Notes: a model not told the origin generated them from the sequence alone. 64,000 nt of DNA from Streptomyces sp. NBC_00457 (GCF_036014015.1 NZ_CP107905.1:3038001-3102000), one strand, 5' to 3'. Positions 50,422-58,804 are shown, numbered from the stretch's first letter. Made by a program: numbers and translations.

Positions 50422-50693
50422 GCCTTCGCACCGCGCCGGACGACCTCGGCGACAAGCCCGCCGAGGGTCAGGGAGGCCAGCGGCTCGATGTCGGTGTCCG
50501 GAATCTCCACACCGAACCGCGACTCCAGCCGCAGGGTGAGCTCGATCAGGCTCAGTGAGTCCACATCCAGCCCACCGACGGTCACCGGGCTCTCGTCCGT
50601 GATGCCGTCACGGCTGGTCAGGATATTCATCTCGTCGATGACAGAGGTCAGGACGAACTCGCGGATCTCGTCTTCCAAGGTTGAGGTACTCAT
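50418..50693 (-). CDS. acyl carrier protein (copy 1)
   Basis: 91 residues from the ATG at 50693 (CTGGAGATTCTGATC upstream); an in-frame start 27 nt earlier is possible. Ser46 in GLDVDSLSLIEL is the phosphopantetheine site. Classic FAS/PKS ACP with acidic helix 2. First gene after the 121-nt gap that separates the loading ligase, so it may have its own promoter or be read through. Confidence 0.9.
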   Translation of the reverse strand: MSTSTLEDEIREFVLTSVIDEMNILTSRDGITDESPVTVGGLDVDSLSLIELTLRLESRFGVEIPDTDIEPLASLTLGGLVAEVVRRGAKA

Positions 50694-50731
50694 GATCAGA
50701 ATCTCCAGTGAGTGGTTCACATACGTGAGTT

Positions 50732-50785
50732 GAGCGCCCCGTTAGGGGCGCGGGGAACTGCGCGACCAGCCACGACGCGCCCGCG
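50732..50785. repeat. dispersed Streptomyces intergenic repeat (GGGGAACTGCGCGACCAGCC type)
   Basis: Hairpin GCGCCCC-GTTA-GGGGCGC (50734-50751) followed by GGGGAACTGCGCGACCAGCC and CACGACG, a very common small repeat in Streptomyces intergenic regions. Here it lies between the ligase and ACP genes, the only sizeable gap in the operon. Confidence 0.65.
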
Positions 50786-50814
50786 GACGACAAACAACCG
50801 GGCGGAACCCCAAC

Positions 50815-52224
50815 TCACCCAGCGGAGCGAAGTGTGGCCGCATGCCGCACCAGCTTTCCGTTGGACGTACGGGGCAGCGCCTCCAGGACCCGGACCACCC
50901 GCGGCAGCTTGTAATCGGCCAACCGCTCCCGGCACCAGCGCAGCAACTCCTCCGCAGAGGGGGCCTCATGACCGGCGGCCACAGCAACGAACGCCTCGGT
51001 CACGCCCTCATGGACCAGAACCGCCTGCTCGACCGCCGGATGCTCCCGCAACACGTTCTCGACCTCGGTGAGGTCCACCTTGAGCCCCCCGATCACGACG
51101 AGGGAGTCCGCACGCCCGTGCACCCGAACCGCCCCGGTGCCGTCCACCGTGGCCCGGTCCCGCGTGTGCAGCCACCCGTCCTCGTGCTGGCTGCCGCCCG
51201 AATCGAAGAGGTACGGCGACTCCTCAAGGGCGACATCCAGTTCCCCCTTGTGCTCCCGCACCACCACCCCCGGCGCGGCCTGCCCGACCGACGGCCGCAG
51301 CGTGCCACCGGCGTCCATGGCGACCACCCCGGTCTCGGTGGTCCCGTAAGACTCGCCGACAGGCACGCCGTACCGTTCGGCGAACCGTCCCGCCACCGCC
51401 GGAGGCATCAGCTCGCCGCCCGACACCGCGACCCGCAGCTCGGGCAGTTCGGGAGGATCGATGGCGGCGGCGAGCAGTTCGTAGTGCATCGGCACCCCGA
51501 ACAGGGCGGTGATCCGGTGGTCCACAGCGGTGCGCAGGATGTCGCGCGCCGAGACCCGGGGCGCGAACACCACGGAGACACCGGCCGCCAGCGAATGCAG
51601 CAGCCCGGCGATCAGACCGAAGCTGTGCGCGGTCGAACTGAGCAGCAGCAGCCGGTCACCCTCCCCCGGCATCCCGGGAATCGCGGCGAACCGCTCCACC
51701 TCGGCGGCGAGCGAACGCACGGTCCTGCCGATCACCTTCGGCCGCCCGGTGGAGCCAGAGCTGAACTGAACCAGCCGGTGCCCGGTCGTCGCGGGCCACC
51801 CCGTCCCATGGCGCTCGGTGACGACCTCGTAGTCGGGCCGGAAACCAAACGTCGCCCGGACGTTGACCCCTGCGCTGACCATGAACTGCGGCCGGCAGGT
51901 CGCGCAGAGCGCCTCCACCTCGGCCGGTTTGAGCCGGAAATCGAAGAGCAGCACTTGCGCGCCCAGCCGCCACAGCGCGAGCAACACCTCGACCTGGGTG
52001 AAACTGGGCGGTGTCCGCAAGCCCACGGTGCTGCCCGGTCCGATGCCGTATCCGGCGAACACGGCGGCCTGCTTGCCGACCCGTTCCCGCAACGCGGCCC
52101 GGGTGACGGTCTCCTGCTGGTGTGTCAGATATGGCAGGCCGTCGTCCCGCGCGTCGAACAGCCGCTGGATGAAAGGGCCCATCTCGTCGTCCACGTCACC
52201 CACGAGGTCCACGAGCTCGCCCAT
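50815..52224 (-). CDS. ANL-superfamily ligase, probable 3,4-AHBA-activating/loading enzyme
   Basis: 469 residues. A3 motif FSSGSTGRPK (154-163), A5-like ESYGTTETGV, A7 LHTRDRATVDG and C-terminal Lys near 461 (TSNGKLVRHA). Shorter than the second ligase and close to griH/griI and the ACPs, so it most likely adenylates 3-amino-4-hydroxybenzoate and loads it on an ACP (or CoA). The start overlaps the griH stop (TGATG). A diazotase role cannot be ruled out. Confidence 0.84.
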   Translation of the reverse strand: MGELVDLVGDVDDEMGPFIQRLFDARDDGLPYLTHQQETVTRAALRERVGKQAAVFAGYGIGPGSTVGLRTPPSFTQVEVLLALWRLGAQVLLFDFRLKPAEVEALCATCRPQFMVSAGVNVRATFGFRPDYEVVTERHGTGWPATTGHRLVQFSSGSTGRPKVIGRTVRSLAAEVERFAAIPGMPGEGDRLLLLSSTAHSFGLIAGLLHSLAAGVSVVFAPRVSARDILRTAVDHRITALFGVPMHYELLAAAIDPPELPELRVAVSGGELMPPAVAGRFAERYGVPVGESYGTTETGVVAMDAGGTLRPSVGQAAPGVVVREHKGELDVALEESPYLFDSGGSQHEDGWLHTRDRATVDGTGAVRVHGRADSLVVIGGLKVDLTEVENVLREHPAVEQAVLVHEGVTEAFVAVAAGHEAPSAEELLRWCRERLADYKLPRVVRVLEALPRTSNGKLVRHAATLRSAG

Positions 52225-53438
52225 CAGACCTCCTTGCAGAACTCGCCGATGGGCAGGCCGACATGGCGCTGGTCCTTGGCCAGATAGCCGAGCAGTTCGT
52301 CACCGGTCTGCAGTTCGGTGACGTTGAGGACCTTCCCGCCCGGGCCGAGCACCCGTACATGCCAGTCGTCCTGCACCGTCAGGCTGACCAGCTGCCCGTT
52401 CTCGGCGTGGGTGCGGATCTCGAGCAGCGGCCGGGATTCGAGCTTGGCCCGACCGACCACGACCCGCCGCGTCCGACCGTCGGCGCCGACCGCCAGCAGG
52501 GCCATCCCGGAGCCGACCTCGCTCAGGTAGCTGGTGCGGTTGTCGGGCCCGAGCGTGTACGAGTGCAGGGCACCGGCGTTGACCCGGAACGGCCTGGTCG
52601 GCATGTACGGCAGCGGATGGGTCTCGCTGCAGCAGAGCACGAACCCCGAGGAGTACGAGCCGACGAGGATGCCCTCGTCCTCATCGAAGTGCGAGCAGGT
52701 GTCCACGCAGACCCGGTCGCCGAGCCCGACATGCCGGATGCTCTCCACGGTCAGCGTGGACAGCTCCAGCTGCGGCGTGGTGGCCTCCAGCAGCCGCGCC
52801 AGCGCGAACACCTCGTCGGCGCTGCGAGGCGAGAAGAGGACGCCGTCCGAACCACGCTCAAGAACGTCGAAGACGATCCCGGCTTCCTCCAGGTCGTCGA
52901 CGACGGTCACCAGCTTGCCCTCGGCGGGCTCGGCCGCCGCGAGCACGATCTCCAGCGGGATCTTGGTCGGATCGGCGAAATGGATGACGGTGTACGGCAA
53001 CGCCATGGCACCCGCGCAGGACAGTTGCAGGGTGCGGTCGTCCCGTACATCGACGAAGCCGGCGATGGTCGCACCCTCGGCGGCACGATGCTCCGCGGCG
53101 ACCGCGTCCAGTTCCTCCTGGGTACTGAACTGCCGCAGCAGGACGTCGATTCCGGCTCCGTCAGGGGAGGGTGCCGGAGCCGAGGACTTCGACTCCTTGG
53201 CGCCCTCGGCGCCCTTGGCATCCTTCGAGCCCCCGGTGCTCTTGTCGCTCAGCTTCTTCACGGCGGCCGTGGCCGGACCCGCGGCGACCAGCACCCGAGT
53301 GATGGTCGGCGGCAGCGTCCCGAGCAGCTCGGCATCGGTGGCCAGCACCCCGGCCATCCGGGAGTGGACGGCCGCGTCAACCACCGCCTGGAGCTGCGGC
53401 CGTGGGACTTCACGGAGATCGATCCACGCGAACCTCAT
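52224..53438 (-). CDS. griH: 3-amino-4-hydroxybenzoate synthase, GriH-like (DHQ synthase II family)
   Basis: 404 residues. Dehydroquinate synthase II fold: begins MRFAWIDLRE, with VAGFVDVRDD-like core (TIAGFVDVRDDRTLQL), VFSPRSADEVFALARLLE-type helices and a C-terminal LLAVGADGRTRRVVVGRAKL. GriH and NspH cyclise and aromatise the C7 amino sugar-acid phosphate to 3,4-AHBA with loss of water and phosphate. A Lys/Ser/Gly/Pro-rich low-complexity insert sits at residues 61-96 (KKLSDKSTGGSKDAKGAEGA), unusual for the family. The ATG overlaps the griI stop. Confidence 0.9.
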   Translation of the reverse strand: MRFAWIDLREVPRPQLQAVVDAAVHSRMAGVLATDAELLGTLPPTITRVLVAAGPATAAVKKLSDKSTGGSKDAKGAEGAKESKSSAPAPSPDGAGIDVLLRQFSTQEELDAVAAEHRAAEGATIAGFVDVRDDRTLQLSCAGAMALPYTVIHFADPTKIPLEIVLAAAEPAEGKLVTVVDDLEEAGIVFDVLERGSDGVLFSPRSADEVFALARLLEATTPQLELSTLTVESIRHVGLGDRVCVDTCSHFDEDEGILVGSYSSGFVLCCSETHPLPYMPTRPFRVNAGALHSYTLGPDNRTSYLSEVGSGMALLAVGADGRTRRVVVGRAKLESRPLLEIRTHAENGQLVSLTVQDDWHVRVLGPGGKVLNVTELQTGDELLGYLAKDQRHVGLPIGEFCKEV

Positions 53439-54304
53439 GCGACACCTGCTCCGATCGTCGAGTAATGAGTCATGCTCATGTCATCGTTTGTCGTTCCGTC
53501 TGGACGCGTCGCCTGTCCCGTGTCGCCCGGCGCGGTGCCGTCACCGCCACGGCTATGCACGACCGCAGCGAGCCCAGCCACCAGAGAGGCAGGCGAGGGG
53601 GCCGAAAAGATCCGGCGGCCGACGGCCAGCCCCTGACAGCCGGAGGCCATCACCGCCCTGCCGTACTCGATGAGGTCGGAGCCGTCCGGCGACCCTCCGG
53701 CGGCCAGGACCGGGATGGGGCTGTGGGCCACCACCTCGGCCATCCGCTCGAGCGGCAGGGCGACGGAGGTCTTCACCATGTCGGCACCCAGGTCCGCGGC
53801 GACATTGACCAGATGAGCGAGGAGGGCGGGATCGCGCGGGTTGTCGATCCGGGGACCGCGAGGGTAGATCATCGCGATCAGCGGCATGCCCCAGTCATCA
53901 CAGGAGCGGGCCACCGCCCCCAGATCCGCGAGCTGCTGCCCCTCGGTGTCCGAGCCGATGTTCACATGGACGCTGACCGCGTCCGCGCCGAGCCGCAGCG
54001 CCTCCTCGACGTCACCGACCAGCACCTTGGCATCGACATCGGCCGCGCAGGCGGTACTGGCGCTCAGGTGCACCACGAGCGCGCAGCTCTTGAGGATCTC
54101 CGGTGCGAGGGCCCGGGCCCGTCCCTTGTGGACGATGATCCCGTCGGCCCCGCCGGCGACCAGCGCCCGCAACAGGTCGTCCCATTGGCCGGCGGGGACG
54201 AGCGGGCCGTCCGACACGCTGTGGTCGAGCGGGACGAACAGATATCGGTCATCACCCGCCAACGACAGTCTTCGTAGACGCAATGACTTGCCAGTTTTCC
54301 GCAT
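53435..54304 (-). CDS. griI: aldolase, GriI-like (2-amino-4,5-dihydroxy-6-oxoheptanoate-7-phosphate synthase)
   Basis: 289 residues from the ATG at 54304 (GGGGAGG ten bases upstream). DhnA-type class I aldolase: PLDHSV (26-31), DGIIVHKGRA, Tyr147 in IAMIYPRG, Schiff-base Lys178 in GADMVKTSVA. GriI condenses dihydroxyacetone phosphate with L-aspartate semialdehyde, first step to 3,4-AHBA. First gene of the operon; the 548-nt region upstream should hold the main promoter. The last 35 residues are an unusual Gly/Thr/Asp-rich tail. Confidence 0.9.
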   Translation of the reverse strand: MRKTGKSLRLRRLSLAGDDRYLFVPLDHSVSDGPLVPAGQWDDLLRALVAGGADGIIVHKGRARALAPEILKSCALVVHLSASTACAADVDAKVLVGDVEEALRLGADAVSVHVNIGSDTEGQQLADLGAVARSCDDWGMPLIAMIYPRGPRIDNPRDPALLAHLVNVAADLGADMVKTSVALPLERMAEVVAHSPIPVLAAGGSPDGSDLIEYGRAVMASGCQGLAVGRRIFSAPSPASLVAGLAAVVHSRGGDGTAPGDTGQATRPDGTTNDDMSMTHYSTIGAGVA

Positions 54305-54852
54305 GGATAATGCGCCTCCCCAGCCCAAAAGGCTGAATGGCAAAGGTCCGGCAGCGGCTTCGATTGAAGTGTCCGAAAAACGACGGTCGTAGAACATTCA
54401 AGTTCTATCCCGCGTAAGCATTCATGGGCGATCTCCGGTTTGGCAAGGTGTGATCCCGGGTGAATTTCTATGCCAAGACCCGCAAGAATATTGAAAGCGA
54501 ATTGACAGGAATGATGGGGTTGACGGCACCAAGGTGTGGTGTTCGTGGTGGATTTGTGCAGTAAATGGTCAGAAGGTGGGCACGGTGTGCTGTATACACA
54601 CTCAGGCGACCTCCCCCTACCGCAGACGCATCGAGGCCCTATTGTTTGTTGGTGCCACGTGTCAACGGGCCCTTATTCTTTCGTGGATCCCGGCGGCCTT
54701 GTTCGGTAAATCGGACGAGGCGGCATCCTTGTTGAAATTGAATTCCCGGGATTAGGGTGACAGGCGCACTCCGGTTCGTGTTACATGCGAGGCCGTCCCC
54801 CACCTGAACCCGGATCGTTCCCCCGCTCCGGGCGTACCGGAAGTGATCCCCC
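54305..54852. promoter_or_regulatory. promoter region of the biosynthetic operon, 548 nt, AT-richer
   Basis: Lower G+C than the flanks, with stretches such as AAGAATATTGAAAGCGAATT and TTGAAATTGAATTCC. It is divergent: the operon starts leftward and the MHS transporter rightward. TTGACA occurs at 54502-54507 but without a convincing -10. No gene: a 73-codon frame at 54534 lacks a ribosome site. No cluster-specific regulator gene is present anywhere in the operon. Confidence 0.5.
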
Positions 54853-56211
54853 ATGCCCGATTCGACTTCCCAGACCGTTCCCGATCCCGAGACCGTCGGT
54901 CCCAGACCGGCCGCGTCACCATCGCCGGCCGAGAAGGGCCAGGCGTCGAGGGTCGCCGTCGCGAGCCTGGTCGGCACCACGATCGAGTACTACGACTTCG
55001 CCGTGTACGGCACTGCCGCCGCGCTCGTCCTCGGCCCCGCCTTCTTCCCCTCCGGCAATGCCACCGCTTCCTCCCTGGCCGCGTTCCTCACGTTCGCCGC
55101 GGCCTTCCTCTCCCGCCCCCTCGGCGTCGTACTGTTCGGCACGATCGGTGACCGGCTGGGCCGCCGAAAGGCCCTGGTCATCTCGCTGTTGCTGATGGGG
55201 GTGGCGACGGTCGGCGTCGGACTGCTGCCGACGTACGAGACCGCCGGACTCCTCGCTCCCGTACTGCTGGTGACGCTCCGTCTGCTGCAGGGCGTGAGCA
55301 TGGGCGGCGAGTGGGGCGGGGCGGTACTGCTCGCCGCGGAGCACGCGCCGCCCGGACGCCGCGCGCTGTACGCGGCCATCCCGAACGTCGGCCCCTCGCT
55401 CGGCTTCCTCCTCTCCACCGCCGTCATCCTGCCCACCCTCAACATCGCGGGCCAGGACGGCTTCGCGGACGGCGCCTGGCGGATCCCGTTCCTGCTGAGC
55501 ATCGTGCTGTTCGTGATCGGCCTGTGGGTGCGGTCGACGGTCTCCGAGTCACCTGTGTTCAGCTCGGCGGCCGGCCGTACGGCACCCGCACCCGTGTCCC
55601 GCTTTCCGCTCGGCACGCTCCTCAAGCAGCACCCCGGCCGGCTGCTGCTCGGCACCGGCGCGGCGATCGGCGGCTCGGCCGTCTACTATCTGACGATCGT
55701 CTACAGCCTGTCGTACGCGCCTCAGTCGCTCGGCATCTCCCGGAACACGATGCTGACCGCCGCGAGCATCGGCGCGGCGGCCGGAATCGCCCTCACCCTC
55801 CCGGCCGCCAGGCTGGCCGACCGGCTCGGCCGCCGCCCCGTGATGCTGACCGGAGCAATCGGCTCCGTGCTGTGGGCCGTGCCGATGTACGCCTCGTTGA
55901 GTTCACGCAACGGTCTGGTGATCACCGGCGCCTACACCGTCGGACTCATGCTGCTGGCGCTGATGTTCTCCCCCATGGCGACCTTCCTCGCCGAACTCTT
56001 CCCCGCGCGCCTGCGCTACACCGGAGCCTCCGCCACCTTCATCCTCGCCAACACCCTCGGCGGCGGCTTCGCCCCGTCCATCGCCACCTGGCTGAACAGC
56101 CACTGGGACTCACCGCTCGTACTGGGCTTCTACACCGGCGGCCTCTGCCTGCTGAGCCTCCTGTGCCTGCTCGCCCTGCCGGAGACCCGCGACCACGAAT
56201 TCGACGCCTGA
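54853..56211 (+). CDS. MHS-family MFS transporter (shikimate/proline/ketoglutarate type)
   Basis: 452 residues, ATG after CCGGAAGTGATCCCC. Twelve helices; the MHS signature is clear: VASLVGTTIEYYDFAVYGTA in helix 1 and FGTIGDRLGRRKALVISLLL at the A-motif, and RRPVMLTGAIG at the second one. Members import carboxylates or betaines with protons. It may belong to the core or be associated with the cluster, for example for aromatic acid transport. Lies between the cluster promoter and tdk. Confidence 0.88.
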   Translation: MPDSTSQTVPDPETVGPRPAASPSPAEKGQASRVAVASLVGTTIEYYDFAVYGTAAALVLGPAFFPSGNATASSLAAFLTFAAAFLSRPLGVVLFGTIGDRLGRRKALVISLLLMGVATVGVGLLPTYETAGLLAPVLLVTLRLLQGVSMGGEWGGAVLLAAEHAPPGRRALYAAIPNVGPSLGFLLSTAVILPTLNIAGQDGFADGAWRIPFLLSIVLFVIGLWVRSTVSESPVFSSAAGRTAPAPVSRFPLGTLLKQHPGRLLLGTGAAIGGSAVYYLTIVYSLSYAPQSLGISRNTMLTAASIGAAAGIALTLPAARLADRLGRRPVMLTGAIGSVLWAVPMYASLSSRNGLVITGAYTVGLMLLALMFSPMATFLAELFPARLRYTGASATFILANTLGGGFAPSIATWLNSHWDSPLVLGFYTGGLCLLSLLCLLALPETRDHEFDA

Positions 56212-56260
56212 CTGCCTGACCGGCTGACGGTTCGTATCAGTTCGACGCTCTGACGTCACG

Positions 56261-56908
56261 TCACGACGAGGAGACCGGCAGCACGTCCGGTGACAGTGCC
56301 GCCGCGTGTGACGTCGCCGCGGTCATACGGCGGCGATGGTGGCGGCGGCACAGGACCTCGTAGCCGATGTCGTCCGCCTGGTTGACGTCGCCGACGACGA
56401 CCTGGGCACCCTCGACGACCATCGCGCCGCCTATGGTGCGGGCGTTGTGCGTGGCGCGGGCGCCGCACCAGCACAGGGCCTCGACCTGGAGGACCTCGAC
56501 CCGGTCGGCGAGTTCGACGAGACGCTGGGAGCCCGGGAACAGCTTGGAGCGGAAGTCGGTCGTGATGCCGAAGGCGTAGACATCGAGGCCCAGATCATCG
56601 ACCACGCGCGCGAGTTGGTCGATCTGCTCCGGCGCGAGGAACTGCGCCTCGTCCGCGATGACGTAGTCCGCGCGGCCACCGTGGGAGAGGTGGTCGACGA
56701 GGTAGGCGTACAGGTCCTGTCCGTCCTCGACCTCCACCGCGTCCGTGACCAGCCCGAGCCGGGACGACAGCTTGCCCTCGCCCGCACGGTCGTCGCGCGT
56801 GAAGATCATGCCCTGCAGTCCGCGCGCCGAACGGTTGTGCTCTATCTGGAGAGCCAGCGTCGACTTCCCGCAGTCCATCGTTCCGGAGAAGAACACCAGC
56901 TCGGGCAT
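56261..56908 (-). CDS. tdk: thymidine kinase
   Basis: 215 residues from the ATG at 56908; a TTG 24 nt upstream is in frame but has no ribosome site. Type II thymidine kinase: P-loop GTMDCGKST (9-17), DEAQFL as the Walker B/catalytic segment, and zinc-lasso Cys in CWCGARATHN and VLCRRHH. It phosphorylates thymidine to dTMP in salvage. Residues of the EGKLSSRLGL segment are duplicated as a fragment at 39161. A 20-residue unusual tail follows the zinc site. Confidence 0.93.
   Translation of the reverse strand: MPELVFFSGTMDCGKSTLALQIEHNRSARGLQGMIFTRDDRAGEGKLSSRLGLVTDAVEVEDGQDLYAYLVDHLSHGGRADYVIADEAQFLAPEQIDQLARVVDDLGLDVYAFGITTDFRSKLFPGSQRLVELADRVEVLQVEALCWCGARATHNARTIGGAMVVEGAQVVVGDVNQADDIGYEVLCRRHHRRRMTAATSHAAALSPDVLPVSSS
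56752..56780. repeat. tdk: right copy of a 29-bp direct repeat (within tdk)
   Basis: Internal segment of tdk matched by 39161-39189 (27 of 29 bases, same orientation). The two copies enclose 17.6 kb: the biosynthetic cluster, the MHS transporter and the 3' part of tdk. Confidence 0.8.
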
Positions 56909-56951
56909 GGGAAGTTGAGCACCTTTCGGCAAGGATCTACGAGGGTGGGCG

Positions 56952-58148
56952 TCAGGAGCGTACTTCGAGCAGCGGGACCAGCTGCTCGGCAGGGGTCATC
57001 GAGCCGTGGTTGCCGACCATCGCCGACTCCTTCGGCTCCCGCTCCGAGGCGATGATCAGTACGTCGTCCCGGGCCGCCGCGACGACGTCGCCGATCCGGT
57101 CGTACACCCGCTCGTCGCATTCCCCGGGCTGCCCGAACCAGCCCGCCGCGATCGCCTCGTCCCGCGACGCCACCCAGAACTGCTCGCCGAGCACCTCGCG
57201 CCAGCAGGTCAGGACGTCGTTCTCGGCGCCCGGCACCGCGTAGACATGGCGGGCGCGGCCCTCGCCGCCCAGCAGGGCGACGCCGGCGCGCAGTTCCCAG
57301 TCCTCGTCGAAGTCGATGCGGTGCTGCTCGTCGAAGGGGACGTCGATCATGCCGTGGTCGGCGGTGACGTACAGCGCGGTGCGCGGTGGCAGTTGCTCGG
57401 CGAGGCGCTGGACCAGCCGGTCGACGTACATGAGCTGGCCGCGCCAGGTGTCGGAGTCGACGCCGAAGCGGTGGCCGGCGCCGTCGAGTTCGGCGTAGTA
57501 CGTGTAGACGAGCGCGCGGTCGGCTGCGGCCAGTTGCTCGGCCGCGAGGTCCATGCGGTCCTCGCCGGTCAGCCGCCCGTGGAACGTTCCGCCGCTGAGC
57601 GCCACCTTCGTCAGCGGGGTGTTCTGGAAGGCGGGAGAGGTCACCTGGGCCGCGTGCACGCCCGCGTCCTGGGCCAGCTGGAAGACCGTGGGGTACGGCT
57701 GCCAGGGGCGCGGTGCGGTCCACGGATGCCAGCGCAGCTGGTTCATCAGCTCGCCGGTGGCCGGATTGCGGACGGTGTATCCGGGCAGGCCGTGGGCGCC
57801 CGGCGGCAGGCCGGTGCCGACGGAGGCGAGGGAGGTCGCGGTGGTCGCCGGGTATCCGGCGGTGAGCGGACGGCCCGTGCCCCCGCGCGAGCTGCTGATG
57901 AGGGAGGTCATGAAGGGCGCGTCCTGCGGGTGCGCCTTCAGCTGCTCCCAGCCGAGGCCGTCGATCAGGAACACGCAGTTGCGGTCGGCCGCGGTCAGCT
58001 CCGCGATGGCCGCGGTCATTCCGGGTACGTCCATGCCGGCGGCCAGCGTGGGAAGCAGGTCGGCGAGTGAGCCGCTGCCGTACTCGGGCCGGGGGGCGGA
58101 GTCGACGGTGAGGGGTTCCGGGTGGGTGTCCCAGGCTGGCTGAACCAT
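56952..58148 (-). CDS. alkaline phosphatase-superfamily nucleotide pyrophosphatase/phosphodiesterase
   Basis: 398 residues, ATG overlapping the upstream stop by one base. Phosphodiesterase fold: CVFLIDGLGWEQL at about 58-70 (metal Asp), TAGYPATTATSLASVGTGLP with the nucleophile Thr, YYAELDGAGHRFG (metal Asp/His), and VTADHGMIDVP. It likely hydrolyses a phosphodiester or nucleotide in the cytosol or envelope; no signal peptide is visible. Operon: DUF5998 gene, this gene, then tdk. Confidence 0.87.
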   Translation of the reverse strand: MVQPAWDTHPEPLTVDSAPRPEYGSGSLADLLPTLAAGMDVPGMTAAIAELTAADRNCVFLIDGLGWEQLKAHPQDAPFMTSLISSSRGGTGRPLTAGYPATTATSLASVGTGLPPGAHGLPGYTVRNPATGELMNQLRWHPWTAPRPWQPYPTVFQLAQDAGVHAAQVTSPAFQNTPLTKVALSGGTFHGRLTGEDRMDLAAEQLAAADRALVYTYYAELDGAGHRFGVDSDTWRGQLMYVDRLVQRLAEQLPPRTALYVTADHGMIDVPFDEQHRIDFDEDWELRAGVALLGGEGRARHVYAVPGAENDVLTCWREVLGEQFWVASRDEAIAAGWFGQPGECDERVYDRIGDVVAAARDDVLIIASEREPKESAMVGNHGSMTPAEQLVPLLEVRS

Positions 58149-58735
58149 CAGTTGTCGAGATCCGCTGTCGCCTCGGAGAGCGACTGGGCGAAGGCGAGAG
58201 CCTGGCGGACCGTCTCCGGGCCGTCGCCGGCCTCGCTGACCCGCAGGCTGAGGTCGTCGGCCGTCGAGCTGCCCGTGTAGCCGTGGTCGGCCTCGCAGTT
58301 CGGGTCGCCGCAAGCGGCGGGCTCCAGGTCGAGCCGGGAGACGGCGCCCCAGCCGATGGTCAGCACGACCTCTCGGGGCAGCGTGCCCGGCGTGTACGAC
58401 TCCGGGTTGGCGACGACCCGGCTGACCACGACGGACGAGATCCGGCTGAGCTTGACCGACTCCGTGGAGGTCGTGGCGTACGGCGTCGGGGAGGTGCTGT
58501 CGGCCGCCTGCTCGTCGGTGTGGCTGACGATGAAGCGGTTGCCGGTGAGGACGAGCACCGTCACATGCCGCCGCACCTCGTTCTGGTCGAACGTCGTCTC
58601 CTGGTGGACCAGGAACGACCGCATGGGCTCGCCGCCCACAGCGGCCTCCACCGCCTCGGCCACGAGGGCCGGGTAGTAGCCGCTGCGCTCGATCGCCGCT
58701 CGCAGCCCCTGGGTCGTCGTACTGGTCTTGGCCAT
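58148..58735 (-). CDS. DUF5998 family protein
   Basis: 195 residues. Begins MAKTSTTTQGLRAAIERSGY; contains RSFLVHQETTFDQNEVRRHV and a CGDPNCEADHGYTGS stretch that could bind a metal. This is the actinobacterial DUF5998 family, function unknown. First gene of the operon with the phosphodiesterase and tdk. Confidence 0.86.
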   Translation of the reverse strand: MAKTSTTTQGLRAAIERSGYYPALVAEAVEAAVGGEPMRSFLVHQETTFDQNEVRRHVTVLVLTGNRFIVSHTDEQAADSTSPTPYATTSTESVKLSRISSVVVSRVVANPESYTPGTLPREVVLTIGWGAVSRLDLEPAACGDPNCEADHGYTGSSTADDLSLRVSEAGDGPETVRQALAFAQSLSEATADLDN

Positions 58736-58804
58736 GACGCCATCCTACGGGGGCCCACTGACTGCGAGGCACCGGTCACGCCGGTCTCTCACAGACGCCG
58801 GTCG

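Larger units (their letters stand above)
39195..54304 (-). other. biosynthetic gene cluster: 3,4-AHBA + type II PKS + nitrous acid (ANS) pathway
   Basis: Fourteen minus-strand genes, nearly all with stop/start overlaps: griI, griH, loading ligase, ACP, ACP, KS-alpha, KS-beta, second ligase, unknown protein, SDR, creE, creD, exporter, ketoreductase. GriI/GriH convert aspartate semialdehyde and dihydroxyacetone phosphate to 3-amino-4-hydroxybenzoate; the KS/ACP set extends it; CreE/CreD make nitrite from aspartate. Clusters with the same logic (cremeomycin; avenalumic and p-coumaric acid) diazotise an aryl amine. No dehydratase, malonyl transferase or phosphopantetheinyl transferase is inside the cluster. 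Product is inferred, not known. Confidence 0.82.

Noticed and set aside
54534..54755. 73-codon frame in the cluster promoter region
   Set aside because: Cys/Trp-rich without ribosome site and codon use unlike neighbours.
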